NCBI GenBank assembly: GCA_930367215.1
Contig: OV884056.1
Coordinates: 49,538,308 to 49,602,307 of the forward strand
Length of the DNA stretch: 64,000 nucleotides
Direction of reading: 5' to 3'
From: Pollenia angustigena
Taxonomy: Eukaryota; Arthropoda; Insecta; Diptera; Polleniidae
Shown: in pieces, positions 34,790 through 46,939 of the stretch
How the letters are laid out: the number at the start of each line of letters is the position of its first letter
Numbering within the stretch: position 1 is the first letter of the stretch
Position numbers and translations under genes: made by a program
The notes under the pieces: generated by a model
The model's input: the letters and a program-made list of their open reading frames with translations, nothing else
Told to the model about the DNA's origin: nothing
Databases searched by the model: none

Positions 34790-35975
34790 ATAAGCTAAAT
34801 TTTATTCACCTGGCTAGTTCTGTGTGGTCCCTATTGTACCTTAACCCTAAACTAGGTAAGACACTTGTATGGCATCCAAGTGTAAAAATATAACGACTTA
34901 GCTGAGTTTTATTAACAATTACTTGTTAATTATAACACAAATATGAGACAAATTTGGTAAATTTGGCACATACGGTGCAATATAGCTATCGTATCAAAAT
35001 CCTCATTCCGGGAGCATATTTGTATGGGCACTAGGTGAAATAATAGTACAATTTTGCTGATTTTGAAAACCAAAAAAATTTCATAAACTGATACCATATA
35101 TTTGAGCTCAATTTTATGAAGCTAACTTATTTTGTATGGGCCCTATCGCACTGAAACCCTTAACTCTGTAGGACACCTGTCTGCCATGGTGAAATACTGT
35201 CCCGATTTTTTATATTTAATACCTTTTATATATACAAAATATTTGAGCCACATTTGGCCCTCCTATCTCATATGGCATGGGCAATAAATATTTCGGGGTG
35301 GGGGAAAGGTACTTATTTGTATATAGCTAAGCCATTTATGGACCATTTTTTTTATTTTTACTGCCAGTATTCCACTAACTTTGTTTAAAATGTAGGAGAA
35401 AGAATTAAATTCATAATTAAGAGGACATTGTCCGAGTTTAGACGAGCGAATATTTGGAAGGAAAACATCTTTTTCATTCGCGGTCACACAGGCGAACATG
35501 TTGCCGGAAACATTCTGTTATTTTTGTTGTTTTTTCCCCAAAGCAAATCTCAACAAAGAAAATGAGAACAAAGCGTGTCGCCGAACACAAAAACCAATTT
35601 TCTCTTCCCAACCCGTAATTTGATACCAAGCAAATTGTTTCCCTTCCAAATGTTTCCCTGTCTAAATGGGCACTTTGAAAACTAAATTGAGTAAAAATTT
35701 ATGATTTATGGGTAAAAATTAGAGAGTCTTTATATTTTGCTAATAACTCAGTCATTTATGCAGCGTCTGTCTGAATTTTTACACCAAATTTCAGCGGAGC
35801 ATATGTGTCATATATGTATATAACAACCTAGTCCCAAACATATCTGTTGTCTTTGGAAACTCAATTTTATCAGAGAGACGGTCAGAAGCACATCGTTAAA
35901 TCAACTTCGCTACTCATAAGGACCGAGAATATGCATATTTTTTAGAATCCAAGATCAAAACAGTAAAAATTACCT
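34790..35975 (+). mobile_element. Degenerate DINE-1/mini-me-like repeat
   Basis: Two internally similar sections (TTTGTATGGGCACTAGGTGA, TTTGTATGGGCCCTATCGC) precede a terminal stretch GAGAGACGGTCAGAAG, then a line like AAATCAACTTCGCTACTCAT, then AGGACCGAGAATATGCATAT. That stretch corresponds to the GACA tract and following segment of the copy at 31201-32003. A second MITE (35427-35676) lies inside. Ends are too decayed to fix. Confidence 0.45.
35427..35676. mobile_element. MITE with TTTAGAC..ATTTGGAAGG inverted ends
   Basis: Left GAGTTTAGACGAGCGAATAT then TTGGAAGGAAAAC; inverted right CCCATTTAGACAGGGAAACA then TTTGGAAGGGAAAC. About 35 bp of imperfect inverted match around a 180-bp noncoding centre, inside the decayed DINE-like repeat. 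Confidence 0.55.
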
Positions 35976-37246
35976 TTGCTGAACGGTACAGATAATAAAA
36001 ATTAGTTTGTTCAAACTGAATTTTTAATTGAAAAGAAAATCAAACAAAAAATTTCGATTTGACAAGCTTACATATGGCCCAGTTTAAAATTAAGGGCACT
36101 TTTTTAGAAGTAAAAACGGAAAATTTTTTAATTTTGATAAATTTTGTTATACAGATTGCATATGGTCTAGTGACCGGAAAATACATATTTAGACACCCCT
36201 TGCTTTTTGCATGGACAGCTGATTGTCGGTTGCTCAAGAGTATTTAGTGTACAAAACTTATACGCGTTAGCGGAAAAAAATACATTTTATAATCGTGTTT
36301 TAAGAATTATTTTAATATAAAATAAGTATAGATGTAGAAAACTAAATAAAATTCCTGTAAACTTTTTTATCTTTTTTTTTCCTAAAATCTTGTTCTAATT
36401 TCCACGTGAAAAAAGTCACAGGTAAAAGCTTATTTTACATATTTTCATAATAATTTTTCCTTTTAACCAATACTTAGTAAAACTGGACTTGTTATAAATT
36501 TCCAGTTTTTTGTTTGAAGTCATAACAGAAAAATGTCACAACATCCACATTTAAAATGAGATAATATTTTTTCAATCAAGTTTTTTATTTTTGCATTTAC
36601 AATCCAAATCAATAACAAAGTAATAAATTTAAATATTTAATAACTAATTGACACAAACAAATGAAATAAGAAAAAAAGACTGAATAAAATTTATGAATAT
36701 GCAAAAATTGAGATTTAAAAACGAAAAATGTTGTAAAAATAATAATTCAAATATTAATTGATAATACATACTAAAAATTCAAGTATATTTTATGAGGCGG
36801 TTAATATTATTGGAATAAAAATTTATATTTACATATCCATACATTTACTATTTTAATTAAATAATGCACATTTTTTCTAAACAAGTTTAGCTTTTTGTTA
36901 GAGGAGTGGTTGTGCCTTTTTCAATTGCATTAGTAATTCTTTACTTGAAAATCTTATTTTTTATTCTTTTACGTATTTGAAAAACTTAAAAGTGTTTCCG
37001 GTATTAAACATTTTACAGTGGGGCTGAATCAAATGATTGGTAAACAATTTTGCGACGTTGTTAAATGTTTGACTTTTTACTAAACAAATTTAGATACCAA
37101 CGTGAGAGCGCAGTTATTATCAACATTAGATCGGGCACTTTACATTACTGCTAGTATTCTTGACATTTTCAAAATGTAAAGTAACTTTTTAATTTCAAGC
37201 TTTATACAGGTTGATGCATAAGTAACGGTATCATTCAATAATTGAC
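35976..37246. other. AT-rich DNA, no gene recognised
   Basis: Two overlapping 60-codon frames on opposite strands at 36040-36247 show no motif. Nothing else seen. Confidence 0.5.
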
Positions 37247-37383
37247 GGCCTGTTCGTCGATAACGAATGGAGACTTCGTTCGCTTAAATTACATTTAAAA
37301 CAAAAACAAATAATAAAATATTGTTTTTGTTTTGCATGCAAGTTATGCAAACGAAGTCTTCATTCGTTATCGACGAACAGGCC
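37247..37383. mobile_element. 137-bp palindromic MITE
   Basis: GGCCTGTTCGTCGATAACGA then ATGGAGACTTCGTT at the left is inverted at the right with one or two mismatches over about 36 bp. The centre is A/T simple sequence (AAACAAAAACAAATAATAAA). No duplication was resolved and no second copy is in the window. Confidence 0.75.
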
Positions 37384-37639
37384 ATGAATCTATATTTTCT
37401 TGACGTATTTTTTTAATTTTCTCTAGAATTAACTTTGAAAAGTTTTGAAAACTTTTAACATGAGGACTCAACGCAGAAAAAAGTACCAAACTTGTTAAAT
37501 TTTATTTTGAAAGCATTCAACTATAAACATTACTAGAGTAACCATGCCCGCTTTGCTGGACAATACAAAATAAGTCAAATGACGTTAGCAAGCAGAGCCT
37601 TATACCGACAAAATGTAATTCTCATAAAATATAGGTAAA

Positions 37640-37815
37640 ACACATCATCATAAAAGTGCGCGTATAACGCATATTCATAGAAATTTTTCGATATTTTTTT
37701 TATAAACCATCAGTGAAAGCAGATCTTTCCAACGCATGTACTCGTTTGAAAATCGGTTGAGTGGTTCTCGAGTTATAAAATCACGAAAATAGGACAACTA
37801 ATTTTTATATATATA
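37640..37815 (+). repeat. Dispersed-repeat tail ending in a TA microsatellite
   Basis: The text AAAATCGGTTGAGTGGTTCT then CGAGTTATAAAATCACG, ending TTTTTATATATATAGATACA, has the form of a widespread insect repeat 3' end that I associate with LINE tails. No coding part is attached. Confidence 0.4.
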
Positions 37816-37869
37816 GATACACAAATATTCAACATAATATTCATATCGTAACTTGTTTAATGTTTAAAC

Positions 37870-39384
37870 CAGTGTTCGAAAATAAACACTAAATATCGTT
37901 TCTTAATGTTCGGTTCGGTAGATTTGTGGAAAACACAAACGCTAATAGTGTTTGTGTAGAAAATCATTAAAAAAAATAACGTTTCCCCGTTAGTCATCTT
38001 TTAAACACAAAAATATTACTGTTTTTTTTTCAAACTCAACAAAAGATGTGAACATTTAATTCCGTTCGTTTTTTTTTTTAAATCCCCAAACTTCAATGTG
38101 TTCGGTTCGGCTCGTTCATGTTCGTCCCTTTTTGCTGGTAAAAAAACAAAACATTTTTTACAAAAACAAAATATACACACGAAAAAAACATTATAGAACA
38201 TTAAAATATAATGTTTGTCAGTATTGTGGTTATTTTGTTGAACTATTTATGGTTTTTAATCCAAATTTTTAATATTTTTAATTAGGCTTAAGTTCATGAA
38301 ATTTAATTTTTATTAAATTATTTTTGTGAAGAAAGGAATTTTACAACATGAAAATTAATTAAAATTGTTATTGATAATCTTTCATTCTTGACGTGGCTCG
38401 GGCTCGAACCCTGGCCGGCAGGTTACCATGACATGTTTCGATCGCAACCACTCGATCTCCTCAGATGGATTTGCCGTCTTACACTCGCAGCCATCGACGA
38501 CTGCTGACGTCACTAGTCAAACATCAATCCTTAAACCAAATTGTATTTTAACATTTGGTAGATCGAATTTCATGAACTTAAGCCTAATTAAAAATATTAA
38601 AAATTTGGATTAAAAACCATAAATAGTTCAACAAAATAACCACAATACTAATTATTGTTTAAGCTAAGGCACGAGCTCTATGTGTACATTTGTCCTTCAA
38701 GTTGTGCTGAAAAAGGTCAACGGAAAAGGGAAGGACAAGGTGGAGAAACAGAAAATGTACTTGGACTTCAAGAAAAATTCTTGACGAAAGTACGAAGGAA
38801 AAACAGAAGTAAAGGAAAAAACATGTAAAATCAATTAAAGTGGATAATCATTCAGGAAAGCAAATTTCGATCTACCAAATGTTAAAATACAATTTGGTTT
38901 AAGGATTGATGTTTGACTAGTGACGTCAGCAGTCGTCGATGGCTGCGAGTGTAAGACGGCAAATCCATCTGAGGAGATCGAGTGGTTGCGATCGAAACAT
39001 GTCATGGTAACCTGCCGGCCAGGGTTCGAGCCCGAGCCACGTCAAGAATGAAAGATTATCAATAACAATTTTAATTAATTTTCATGTTGTAAAATTCCTT
39101 TCTTCACAAAAATAATTTAATAAAAATTAAATTTCATGAACTTAAGCCTAATTAAAAATATTAAAAATTTGGATTATAATGTTTGTCTACAGTATCACTA
39201 CTATTGTTGTGTTTTTTAACGAAGAACCGAACATTATATATTATATAATGTTCGGTTCTTTCTTGAAAATAGTTACGAACGGTATTAACGGTTGTGTATT
39301 TCTACTCAATCACTAAAAAATAGATATCGTTCCTGAGTGTGTGAGCCGAACGTTAAATAATGTACTGTTTATTTTCGAACACTG
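37870..39384. mobile_element. hAT element, 8-bp duplication GTTTAAAC
   Basis: CAGTGTTCGAAAATAAAC at both ends, inverted, with exact GTTTAAAC flanks (37862-37869, 39385-39392). Subterminal GTTCGGTTC/GAACCGAAC words repeat. Excluding the SINE composite at 38219-39174, the element would be about 550 bp. Noncoding. Inserted before the SINE composite. Confidence 0.85.
38219..39174 (+). mobile_element. Fold-back SINE composite 2, 12-bp duplication
   Basis: TATAATGTTTGT flanks both sides exactly (38207-38218, 39175-39186). Order: an inverted SINE unit (to 38567), the tail end of another unit in plus orientation (38568-38656), a spacer, and a full plus-strand unit ending at AAATTTGGAT. I found no difference between the two ~308-bp arms by eye (38260-38567 against 38866-39175). 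B-box phrases GGGTTCGAGCCCG and tRNA-Ser-like starts GCAGTCGTCGATGG are present in both. Confidence 0.8.
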
Positions 39385-39392
39385 GTTTAAAC

Positions 39393-41999
39393 ACAGGAAG
39401 TGCTTAAACAATTTGTCTTAATATGCTTCGGTGCAAGCAAGCAACCCAATCTTTTGAAAGATAATTTCTGGAGTATAAGAAAAAACACCCAAAGGTGCAT
39501 AAAAATAACATTTTTAAAAGAATATCAATCAGACAAAACATGTAAAAAACAGTAAACCTTTTTACCAGTTATACTGATTCCGCCCCATTGTGCATTATTT
39601 TGTAATTTTTATTTATAACACATAAAAAATGCAACAAATTCCAAAAAAAAAAAAAACTAAAACAAAACCAAAATCTGATAACTGGGTTACTTTGCATAAA
39701 AATAAAGCGGTAGATAGAGGGACAACCCTTATATGGACTGCTGTATCTCTTTTTGCTTTTTAAGTTGGCCATCCAAGCAAACTAAATATTCCGTTCCTTT
39801 TTATTTTTTTCTGTAAATTTTTCCTTGGATAAACATCTAAACGTGCTGAAAGGCATAATTAATGAGCCAAAAAGGGAAAAATAATCGCATGTGTAAATGT
39901 GTGTATTTGTGCTTGCATAGAATTCCAAAACCATTTGCAAATATACTAATACCAACACCAGTACCACCACTACCATTACCACTACTATTGCTACCGCTAC
40001 CAAGAAAAAAGTAAGAAAACCCGAGGGTTTTTACAATTATTTGTTTTATGTCTAAGTGTAAAATGTTTTGTATGAAGGAAACCTTATCTTTAAGTATAAT
40101 ATTTTTTATTTTGCAAAAAATTAAATATAAAATAATAACAAACAAGAGAGGAGAAGAATAAACAAATACATTCATACTTTGTTAACAATACGCGATATAT
40201 TATCATTATTTTTGCCTTGTTTGTCTTCCGTTTTTTTCTTTTTTTTTTTGTTGTTTTTCAAAATTTCTTTACATTTAGAATCAAAGCAGTGCAAAAAACA
40301 ATATTTTGTATAAATAAAATTGTTGTTTAAAATCAAAACCCCAGCTGCTAAACAAGGGTCGGTTTTTCTATGGAACACATACCCATAGATACTCCACAAA
40401 GCATGTAGTTAAGAGAATGTATTGATTAACCCATTTGGTCCCAAATATGAACATGAAGGAAATTTATTGAAATAATTAAATTTCAGAAACTATTCAAAGA
40501 ATTTTTATTCTTCGGTATGGAAAAAAATGGCTGTCCCCAAGTAGGGCCAATGGGCTCTTACGTGATATTTCACAAAATTTCTTTTTCGCGGCAGAGTATT
40601 TTGTTGCATTTTTTACATTGCCAATCGGGGTAACTGTGGCAAATGGCGCTTCATAGTTGTCTTGCCAGTTTTTGGAGAATGTGGCCAACGTTGTCTATAT
40701 TTATACCTATTACCCAAGATGATAGCGGCGAAAGTTTCATTCAGCTTTTTCACCGTCTTAATATCTCAAATATCTACTGCATATACTTCGATGAAAGTCA
40801 TGATACAAAGAAAACAAGATAACGCATTCATCTACGTCACATCAGCGTATAAGTAGAGCTTAAATATAGAAACACAAGCAAACAAACATGTGTATAAAAT
40901 TCTGATGTGACGTCATATTAAACAGTTATATTTTGTAAACATGCGCAATGCGTAATCTTCTTTTTATCATTCTTGGATGAAACTGAAGCTGGGCCCTTTT
41001 ATCTCAGGCATTTAAGAGATTGGCCTGCTTGGTCATCGGTGACCCCCATGCGGTTGATATAGTTCTGGAAGGCAAAAGGAATGTTCACGTCTTCTTATTT
41101 TTTCTATGCAGCTCCATATTTTCACTATGCCGAGGGAATAAACAAAATCGTTGTTTAAGATGACAACTTTCTTAGTTTTCTGGCTAATTTTCTACTCTAA
41201 AGATCAGTTTCATATTTACACAAAATTTATACGGAGTTTATTTTGTTATCGATAGATCTCAAGTTTAATTGACTCCTTCCAAGCTCTGCCAAACTCGTAT
41301 ACATTATTTGAAAACAAAACATTACACAACATAAAAAAACATTATTTCCTTTCTATATTCATTTATTACTGTTTGTTCTCTATTGAATTTTGCTTAAAGC
41401 ACATCAAGAATAAAAGTAGAACAACCCAAAAAAAAAAAAAAACACCGAACACTACAGAAAGCAAAATTGTTGTTTATTTAAAAAAAAAAAATAAAAAAGT
41501 TTTAAAAGAACTAAAGCTTTTTTATGTTTTTTCTTATTGTTGCTCTTTAAAGGAAACCCTCTGCCTTTAAAAAAGATAAATACGTTTTCTTGGTTTGCTG
41601 TTTTCAGAGTGAACAAAAAAGAATAGATTTTAATAAACAATTCTTTGAAATGATTATATTTATTGTTTGTAGAGTGGTTCGTTGGCTTCTTTAGAATTCA
41701 ATCATTAAGAAAAACTTTATATTCCAATCAGGGACTTAAGTTCTTTAGCACATACTGCATACATAACACTTTCGAATACAAAAAGTGGAGTAGAAGAGAG
41801 AACAATCTAAAATACAATTTTTTTATGCTAAAAAGGAAGATTTAAGAAAAAGGTATTTGACGTAATTTACATATTTAAAAAGTTTCATAATTGTGGCTTT
41901 TGATAAAATTATGCATATACATTTTTATAAATTGATTGTATTCGGTTTAGTTATTTGTCCCATCATTGGGGATTAAAGCAATTCAATTAGTTATACTAA
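39393..41999. other. AT-rich DNA, no gene recognised
   Basis: Frames at 40494-40688 (minus) and 40662-40856 (plus) have no motif I can name; one alternative minus frame reads WQCKKCNKILC, too short to call a zinc finger. The interval also holds the ACC-type microsatellite (39951-40002) and several A-runs. Confidence 0.45.
39951..40002 (+). repeat. Imperfect trinucleotide microsatellite
   Basis: About 17 triplets of ACC/ACT/GCT type (ACCAACACCAGTACCACCAC and on). It generates a valine-rich minus-strand frame of no coding significance. Confidence 0.8.
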
Positions 42000-42370
42000 A
42001 AGTTTAAAGGGTTTAGTATAAGAGTTTTGTGAAATGTATGAGTTTAGTATAACAAAAATTGATTATGTTATTAAGTTACTATATTAACAATAATTTCTAT
42101 GGAAAATAGTATAATAGTTTAAAGGCCAAGAATTAAAGTTATATAAGAGTTCTAATTAAATTGAAAAGGCCTTCAGATTTGACAAACTCAATGTTTTAAT
42201 TAGTGATTTTCTATTGGAGTGTAAGGTTTAGTATAAGTGTTGATTAGCTTTTATAATCTGCTAGATGTATTCGTTAATAATATTTTAATGGACAACATTG
42301 GCAAAAATTTTGGTATAATAGTTTAAGTTTATAGTATAAGAGTTCTAATTAAACTAAGCATTTAAGCTTT
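42000..42370 (+). repeat. Degenerate repeats of GTTTAGTATAAGAGTT
   Basis: Variants of this word appear near 42010, 42038, 42105, 42138, 42221, 42311 and 42332, with looser forms at 42456 and 42650. TCTAATTAAA follows two of them. Noncoding. Confidence 0.55.
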
Positions 42371-42841
42371 TTTTAAATTCATTGAATAATTTAGTTATAC
42401 GTTTTGAAAAACTTTTCTTTGGAAACTAGAAATAACATTATTAGAAGGGTTAAGTGGCCTAGTAAAAGAGTGATACAAGACTTTTGTCTAAGTTCTACAT
42501 TATTAGTTACTTTGCTTTGTTCCTAATGCTTTTCTTTTTCTTTCGGTGTGATTATAGGGACCTTTTTAATTAAATATTTATTAAATATATAAATTTGTTG
42601 CAATCTTAGTTAAACGTATTCAAAACAGCTGAAATATAAGAAATAGAAAGTCTAGTGTAAGTTTTATACAAGAATTGTATAAGTTACAAATTAATACTGA
42701 ATGATCAAAATGTTGGCACTATAAGCTCACAAAATTAATTGCATATAGTGTTTAAAAACATGAATAAAAAAAAAAAAAAAGATTATGCATTGCGTAGGTC
42801 CGTCTGACAAAGGTATAGAATTTGTGTATGTTTATTTGTGA

Positions 42842-43980
42842 CAGGGATGATAAATGAGAAATCGTACCAACGAACTTTTAAAATCGTACTTTTTCGGCCC
42901 CAAAAGTACTAAATCATTTTTATTTTTAAAACAAAAATTTAGTACAACAAAAACAAAAGGTACTAAAAATTTATTTGTACATGTAAAGTATAGATAGCAA
43001 AGGGTAGTAAAATTTTTTCGCGTCCAAAGCACAACGCGGTTCTTGTTCTATAAGTAATTCCAAAAAACTTTGTCAAAGAAGGTCAAAAATGAATTTCGAG
43101 CCGCGGATTTTTCAAAATAGTTAATTTTCCAAATATTCAAGCCAGACCTGTATCATGCGGTCTTTAGAGTCGAAAAGTCCATTTATTTTTATTTTTGATT
43201 GCCGCCAGAGAGCGTTTTAATACACTTTTTAGAATTTATCGTCGTTTTTGTGGAAAATTTACGAACATTTCTCAAAATGCAATCTCGAATTTTAAGCCAA
43301 AATAAAATTTTTAAGCATTCTTTAAATATGTGCATACGGTCATCTATGGATTGCATTTTCAAATTTATTGTGTTTACAATTTTAAATATGTACTGCAGAA
43401 ACAGGGAAGGAGTAGATCCGAATATAATAAAATAATAATGGAGAGTGCTCCCACTGTTCCAAGATTCTGTTAATTACTTTTTGACGTGAGAACCCTCTTG
43501 TTGACGAATTTCCGAAAATATTATGAATCCGTTCGAAAATAATCTTGAATTGCGAGAAAGTCGTCTTTTCTACTATGTATAATTTTGAGCAAGTCGTTTC
43601 TTATATCTTTTAAAAACTTGTCAATATAATCAGAAAATGCACGCTTATATCCTGCCGCTGATACTAAATTAAGAATGTGGCATAAACAAGTACAAAAATC
43701 GATTCGCTATAGCGGAGTTCAGTGTTTGGTGCAAGTGGTCTTGCAAAAGAGCAAATGCATAATATCATAGTTGTTTTTTTAAACAACAACATTTTCGCAA
43801 GACTATTCGCACCAAACACTAAACTTCGCTCATATTCATTGGACAGTAAATACAAGTTGCCATTTTATATCAATTGTAAATATGTAGGTTTGAAAAATTG
43901 TGAAATATGTAGTACCAAATGAGTCACGGAGGTACCAGCGTACTTTTTAGTTTTGAATTGTACCAACTTTATCAACCCTG
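42842..43980 (-). mobile_element. hAT element, 1.14 kb
   Basis: CAGGGATGATAAA at the left and CAGGGTTGATAAA inverted at the right; 8-bp flanks ATTTGTGA (42834-42841) and ATTTGTGT (43981-43988), one mismatch. GGTAC-containing words recur near both ends. A possible transposase relic lies on the minus strand. Confidence 0.85.
43430..43685 (-). pseudogene. Possible hAT transposase relic
   Basis: The minus strand from 43682 reads CHILNLVSAAGYKRAFSDYI, then DKFLKDIRNDLLKI. The CHxLNL line resembles the CxxHxLNL motif of the hAT catalytic domain, and the relic sits inside an 8-bp-flanked hAT element. Further on the frame has stops. Only one motif supports the call. Confidence 0.4.
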
Positions 43981-44089
43981 ATTTGTGTATATCGTACATT
44001 TTTACAACAAACAGTTATTTGCATTCTATGCTAACGTAGATGCGCAGGTGAAAATTTGTTTATACGGCTGAGTGCACAATCTTTTTTAT

Positions 44090-44726
44090 TTCAGTCATGG
44101 CAATAATTAATTAATTTCTTGCATATGGCCTCCGCAACTTCGCCTTATAAACGCCATCCTGTCGGTCCAATTTCAAACTCTTTTGCGAGCATTCCCGGTC
44201 TTATTTCGTCAATTGTGAGTCGAATGCATGTTGGCTTCTAAATAGTTTATTGTTGCTGGTTTATCAGCATTGACTAGAGATTTGACGCACACCCACAAAA
44301 AGTCGTTTGGATCAACCCGCTGTATTAAATGTTTCACAGTTTTGTCTTTCTCTTACAAATGGTTTGCAATGACTTGAGTAATAAAAAAAATCACGAATTA
44401 TTTGCCTGTAGAGTCATTCACGGTTATGATTGCACAGAATTTAAGGACAAATTAGCCGTAGATGGCTTCGACATGTAAACCGCACCAAACAGTGATTTTT
44501 TCGGGATGTAATGCAGTCTTAAGAGTCTCATAAAGGTAAAGACGACATATATGCTTGCTCTAAAAACGACATACATATATGCTTGTTTATATACAAGTTA
44601 AGCCAGAAATGACTCATCGCTGAAGATGATTTGACGATAAAAATCCAGTTAAATTTCCTTCTGATTCTCAAACCCATTCACCGAACAAAGGAAGCAATTG
44701 TAGACCGCTGGCTTTAATTCTTTCAC
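44090..44726 (-). pseudogene. Tc1/mariner transposase, C-terminal part of a split gene
   Basis: The minus strand reads KELKPAVYNCFLCSVNG, then YRQIIFSDESF (family IIFSDE, first catalytic D). SHFWLNLYINK follows in another frame, then HPEKITVWCGL near 44500, a hallmark of this group, and finally DKPATINYLEANMH, NWTDRMAFIRR and CGGHM near the end. The family order is complete but frame shifts and stops break it. The second catalytic region (QQDG) is not visible, so it is probably deleted between 44300 and 44440. The N-terminal part lies at 47431-47602, beyond a 2.7-kb insertion. Confidence 0.8.
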
Positions 44727-45462
44727 TACACAGAAAAAATTATTTTTCCAATTCAAACAAAAAATTTGTAGAATCCAACAAATTTTTGTCTGAAATCGGT
44801 CCTATAAACAAATTTGCATATTCAAACAATTTATTTGCATTTTGCTTATTGAAAAAAACACTGATTTTTTCAAACAAATAATTTAACTGAATCAAACAAA
44901 AAGTTTACTGAAATTCATATATTAAATTTCAAAATAAAAAAAAAAGTTTTTGCTCAACCAATGACATGACGCGCACACAAGAAAGCACTGTATGAGAAGA
45001 TGACGGCAGAGCAGAGCCGCCGGCTGGCTTTGAGACACATTTCTTTTGTTGGAATAATTTTTGAACGAAGTCTTACTTAAGCTGGGATCACACGATTGCC
45101 GCAATGCACCAATTTTCAAGTTTTTTAATACCCCAATCGTGTGACTACACAACCAAATGGCAGATGTACCAATCGAGGACAATATTGTGCTTATTTTTAT
45201 CAGTCAAATGCAACCCTGGTGCGGCAATCGTGTGACTGTTTGCTATGCAACCACGCGTCAATAAAAATAATAAAAATGCACCAATATTTACTGTGTTCTT
45301 GTGCGGCAATCAAAGAACACAATACGCTACAATATTTTTAATAAATTTACTTTTTTGTGTTTCTTTTTGTAGGTAATGAAGATAAAATGTACATATGTAT
45401 TTATTTATTATGCATTGAATTTTTTTTAATTACTGCTACATATTAACAAAATATGTATGTAT

Positions 45463-46649
45463 TAGGGTTTTTTCCCGGGATTTCCCGTCCCGGGAATTCC
45501 CGGGAATTTCACTTATTATATTTCCCGTTTTCCCGGGATTTTTGTTGCGGGATCCCGGGAAATAAAAAGTTCTTCATAGTTTCAGAAAACAGCTATTTTT
45601 ACTCTGAAATTTAGTTTTCTTTTCTCTAAAAATTAGCATCTGTGGATGGGTTGTCGATTTGATCAATTATAAGAAATGTGTACAAACGTAAATCAATGTC
45701 TCCTGCGGCAATAAATCTATTAAAAGCAGAATGGGCAGTGCAACAGTTGATAATTAATAAATTTAGTGAAGTGATGAATTGATAAAGAACATAAATTCAA
45801 AATAAGATGCAGGCAGTAAATTCTCATTGACCATGGACAAGTCTTAAAAATAGGATATACATAAACATATCGCTCCGTTATTGCAACATAGTCGTATCTA
45901 CAAAAAAAAAAATCGAGCTTGGTAATATATCCGGGAAGTGCGGGGAAACCGAAATAAAAAAATAATGAAACTCGTGTAAGTTACTAAAACATACAATTTG
46001 AAAAACACATTGTCCTAAAGATTACAGATGGACCTAATGAAAAGAAATAGTTTGTAAGAAGTAGTCCGGATGATGCTATTTTTTGCATCAACCTTGACAT
46101 TAGAAGCATGCAACAACGGTGCACTTTTAATTATTTGTCCAACCTCGGTAAAAAAGTAAACGAAATTTTTCGGAAACATGGTAATCAGTAAACAAAATCA
46201 GAAATATACTCTTTGGCGACTCACTAAACGCTTTGAGTGTGTCAGAAAGTAATTTCCTACGCCGTTAAAAAATGTTAATATATTTATTAAAATATTTTAT
46301 ATATTTTATGATTTTACTTTTTGATCTCATATCTTGAGTACCTCAATTGTTATGTTTATTTTATCTTGAACTAGATCATCATAATACGGAATTTACTTAT
46401 AATAGCCAAAGTTAATAATAATTCAAGTTCCGCTTTCAATCTTCAATTAATTTTTGTAGTATTTAAGCATTTATTTTACTTACTTTGTAAACAAGTTCCC
46501 TCACGTTTGTTTATAAAAGTTTTTTTCATTTATAAAACCAAGTTTACTTTGTATTATTTGTATGGAGCGGGATCCCGGGATCCCGGGAAATTTAAAAATT
46601 TTTCCCGCTTTCCCGGGAATCGAAAAACTCCGGGAAAAAAAAAACTCTA
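45463..46649. mobile_element. hAT element, 1.19 kb, CCCGGG-rich ends
   Basis: The ends TAGGGTTTTTTCCCGGGATT and inverted TAGAGTTTTTTTTTCCCGG are flanked by exact 8-bp GTATGTAT (45455-45462, 46650-46657). TCCCGGGA-type words recur at least eight times in the two subterminal regions. The TAGGG start and 8-bp duplication identify hAT. The interior lacks a long frame. Confidence 0.9.
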
Positions 46650-46939
46650 GTATGTATGTACGCAAGCATATTTAGCTGTTCATTGCGAATATTTTTATTA
46701 AAGATATTTCTATGCGAACCGCATCATACAAATTTGTTGAACAGACTGTTAGTTTTTGGAATTTCTTAAAAAATTTAAATACAACTATTCAATAAAAATT
46801 TGTTTGTGTATATGATACAAATTTAATTTTTTTTAATAAACAAACCAACAAGAACTTTCAAACAAATAAAAAAGCTACCACAACAGCTGTTTTCGCAATT
46901 CTCAAGTAAGAACAATCGTGTGACTGTTGTACTCATTTC

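Noticed and set aside
39782..40175. Valine- or glycine-rich minus-strand frames.
   Set aside because: They translate the ACC/ACT microsatellite at 39951-40002.
40560..40690. Possible zinc finger WQCKKCNKILC on the minus strand.
   Set aside because: Only one CxxC pair, stops close by, and no histidine pair at the expected distance.
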